Source: Caldilineales bacterium
Lineage (GTDB): Bacteria; Chloroflexota; Anaerolineae; JAAEKA01
Assembly: GCA_021463315.1 (NCBI GenBank)
Contig: JAJTXO010000052.1
Span: 1 to 13,013, forward strand
Reading direction: 5' to 3'
Length of the DNA stretch: 13,013 nt
The notes beneath the pieces were generated by a model. That model made no database searches. It was not told the origin of the DNA and saw only the letters and a program-made list of their open reading frames with translations. Position 1 is the first letter of the stretch, and the number at the start of each line of letters is the position of its first letter. Positions 12,477 to 13,013 of this stretch are shown in pieces. The position numbers and the translations under genes were made by a program.

Positions 12477-13013
12477 TCCGATACGCCGCCACGTAGAACG
12501 GCCGCTTGACCACCACGGCCTTTTTGGGCTGGTCGCGGATCATGATGTCGATGCTGGAGCCCAGCTTGGCGTGGCTGGGGGGGACGTAGGCCAGGCCGAC
12601 GAAGCGGCCGGTGGTGGGGGATTTCATGCCGGTGGTGACCTTGCCAGCCACCGCGCCATCCACGGCCACCGGGTAATCTGGCCGCGGCACCCCCTTGTCC
12701 ACCATCTCGAAGCCCACCAGCAGCTTGGCTGGGCCTTCCAGCTTGATCTTCAGCAGCGCGTCCCGCCCCACGAAATCGCCCTTGGCAAAGCTGACCGCCC
12801 AGCCCAGCCGCGCGCTGAACGGGTCGGTCTCCTGGTCGATCTCGTGGCCGTAGAGGGGCAGACAAGGCTCGAAACGCAGCGAGTCGCGCGCGGCCAGCCC
12901 ACAGGGCAGCAGCCCGTCTGCTTTGCCCGTCTCCAGCAGCGTGTTCCAGATGGTCACGGCATGCTCCACCGGGAAGAAGAGCTCGTAGCCATATTCACCG
13001 GTGTAGCCGGTGG
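12469..13013 (-). CDS. gcvT: Aminomethyltransferase (T protein), C-terminal part
   Basis: The frame is open from the right edge to the TAG at 12471-12469, giving about the last 180 residues; the N-terminal half, with most folate-binding residues, is outside the window. Motifs seen are TGYTGEYGYELFFPVEHA, GLAARDSLRFEPCLPLYGHE, AVSFAKGDFVGRDAL and, in the C-terminal barrel, GKVTTGMKSPTTGRFVGLAYVP. This is the folate-dependent T protein, which releases ammonia from the H-bound intermediate and makes 5,10-methylene-tetrahydrofolate. GYTGE.GYE and R...LRFE..LPLYGHE are diagnostic of GcvT rather than sarcosine oxidase-like relatives. It is the first of the gcv genes in this order. Confidence 0.95.
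   Translation of the reverse strand, partial: TGYTGEYGYELFFPVEHAVTIWNTLLETGKADGLLPCGLAARDSLRFEPCLPLYGHEIDQETDPFSARLGWAVSFAKGDFVGRDALLKIKLEGPAKLLVGFEMVDKGVPRPDYPVAVDGAVAGKVTTGMKSPTTGRFVGLAYVPPSHAKLGSSIDIMIRDQPKKAVVVKRPFYVAAYRRK

Overview
The window is about 60-65% G+C over most of its length and reads as accessory plus core chromosome of a Gram-positive-like or deep-branching bacterium. A member of the Chloroflexota is my best guess. The reasons are the two-subunit glycine decarboxylase (gcvPA + gcvPB) in the order gcvT-gcvH-gcvPA-gcvPB, abundant intergenic simple repeats, and arrays of toxin-antitoxin modules. This placement is inference; no rRNA or other marker gene is present.

Layout. (1) 1-263, plus strand: 3' end of a probable DUF1116 (AllG/YlbE-like) gene. 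It faces a minus-strand CatE-like two-domain VOC dioxygenase gene (420-1277), with a strong bidirectional terminator between them. (2) 1595-6151, minus strand: a stabilisation/defence island. In transcription order it holds a HigB-type toxin with an XRE antitoxin (6151-5480), a RelB-like antitoxin with a YafQ/RelE toxin (5188-4674), a compact type II restriction-modification pair (D12-class adenine methyltransferase and HNH endonuclease, 4239-2594) that runs straight into a headless RelE/HigB remnant (2595-2386), and a BrnT/BrnA pair (2132-1595). Four of these modules, and the catE-like gene, each have a recognisable sigma70-type promoter (-35 TTGACA-like, 16-17 nt spacer, -10 TATAAT-like). 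Degenerate copies of a shared repeat lie between one module's 3' end and the next module's promoter, so the island looks like a row of independent, same-direction cassettes. (3) 6414-7918, minus strand: a clearly AT-richer stretch with an unrecognised 144-residue protein and a divergent YidC/Oxa1-type membrane insertase. (4) 7919-8713: no intact gene. It holds two imperfect tandem repeats whose hairpins are kept by compensatory changes, a degenerate reading frame resembling the end of a small RelE-type toxin, and a 15-bp perfect stem-loop after gcvPB. (5) 8714-13013, minus strand: glycine cleavage operon (gcvT partial, gcvH, gcvPA, gcvPB). H-PA-PB are translationally coupled (1-nt overlaps). 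gcvT is separated from gcvH by about 430 bp of simple and palindromic repeats.

How it works together. The gcv genes make the P, H and T proteins that decarboxylate glycine and pass the methylene carbon to tetrahydrofolate; the L protein is not in the window. The island between the two metabolic blocks is devoted to toxins, antitoxins and a restriction-modification system, probably acquired and reshuffled piece by piece, with at least one and perhaps two toxin genes already decayed. The most distinctive observations are the repeat-plus-promoter cassette architecture, the restriction-modification pair abutting a beheaded toxin gene, and the orphan YidC-like insertase with its unknown partner.
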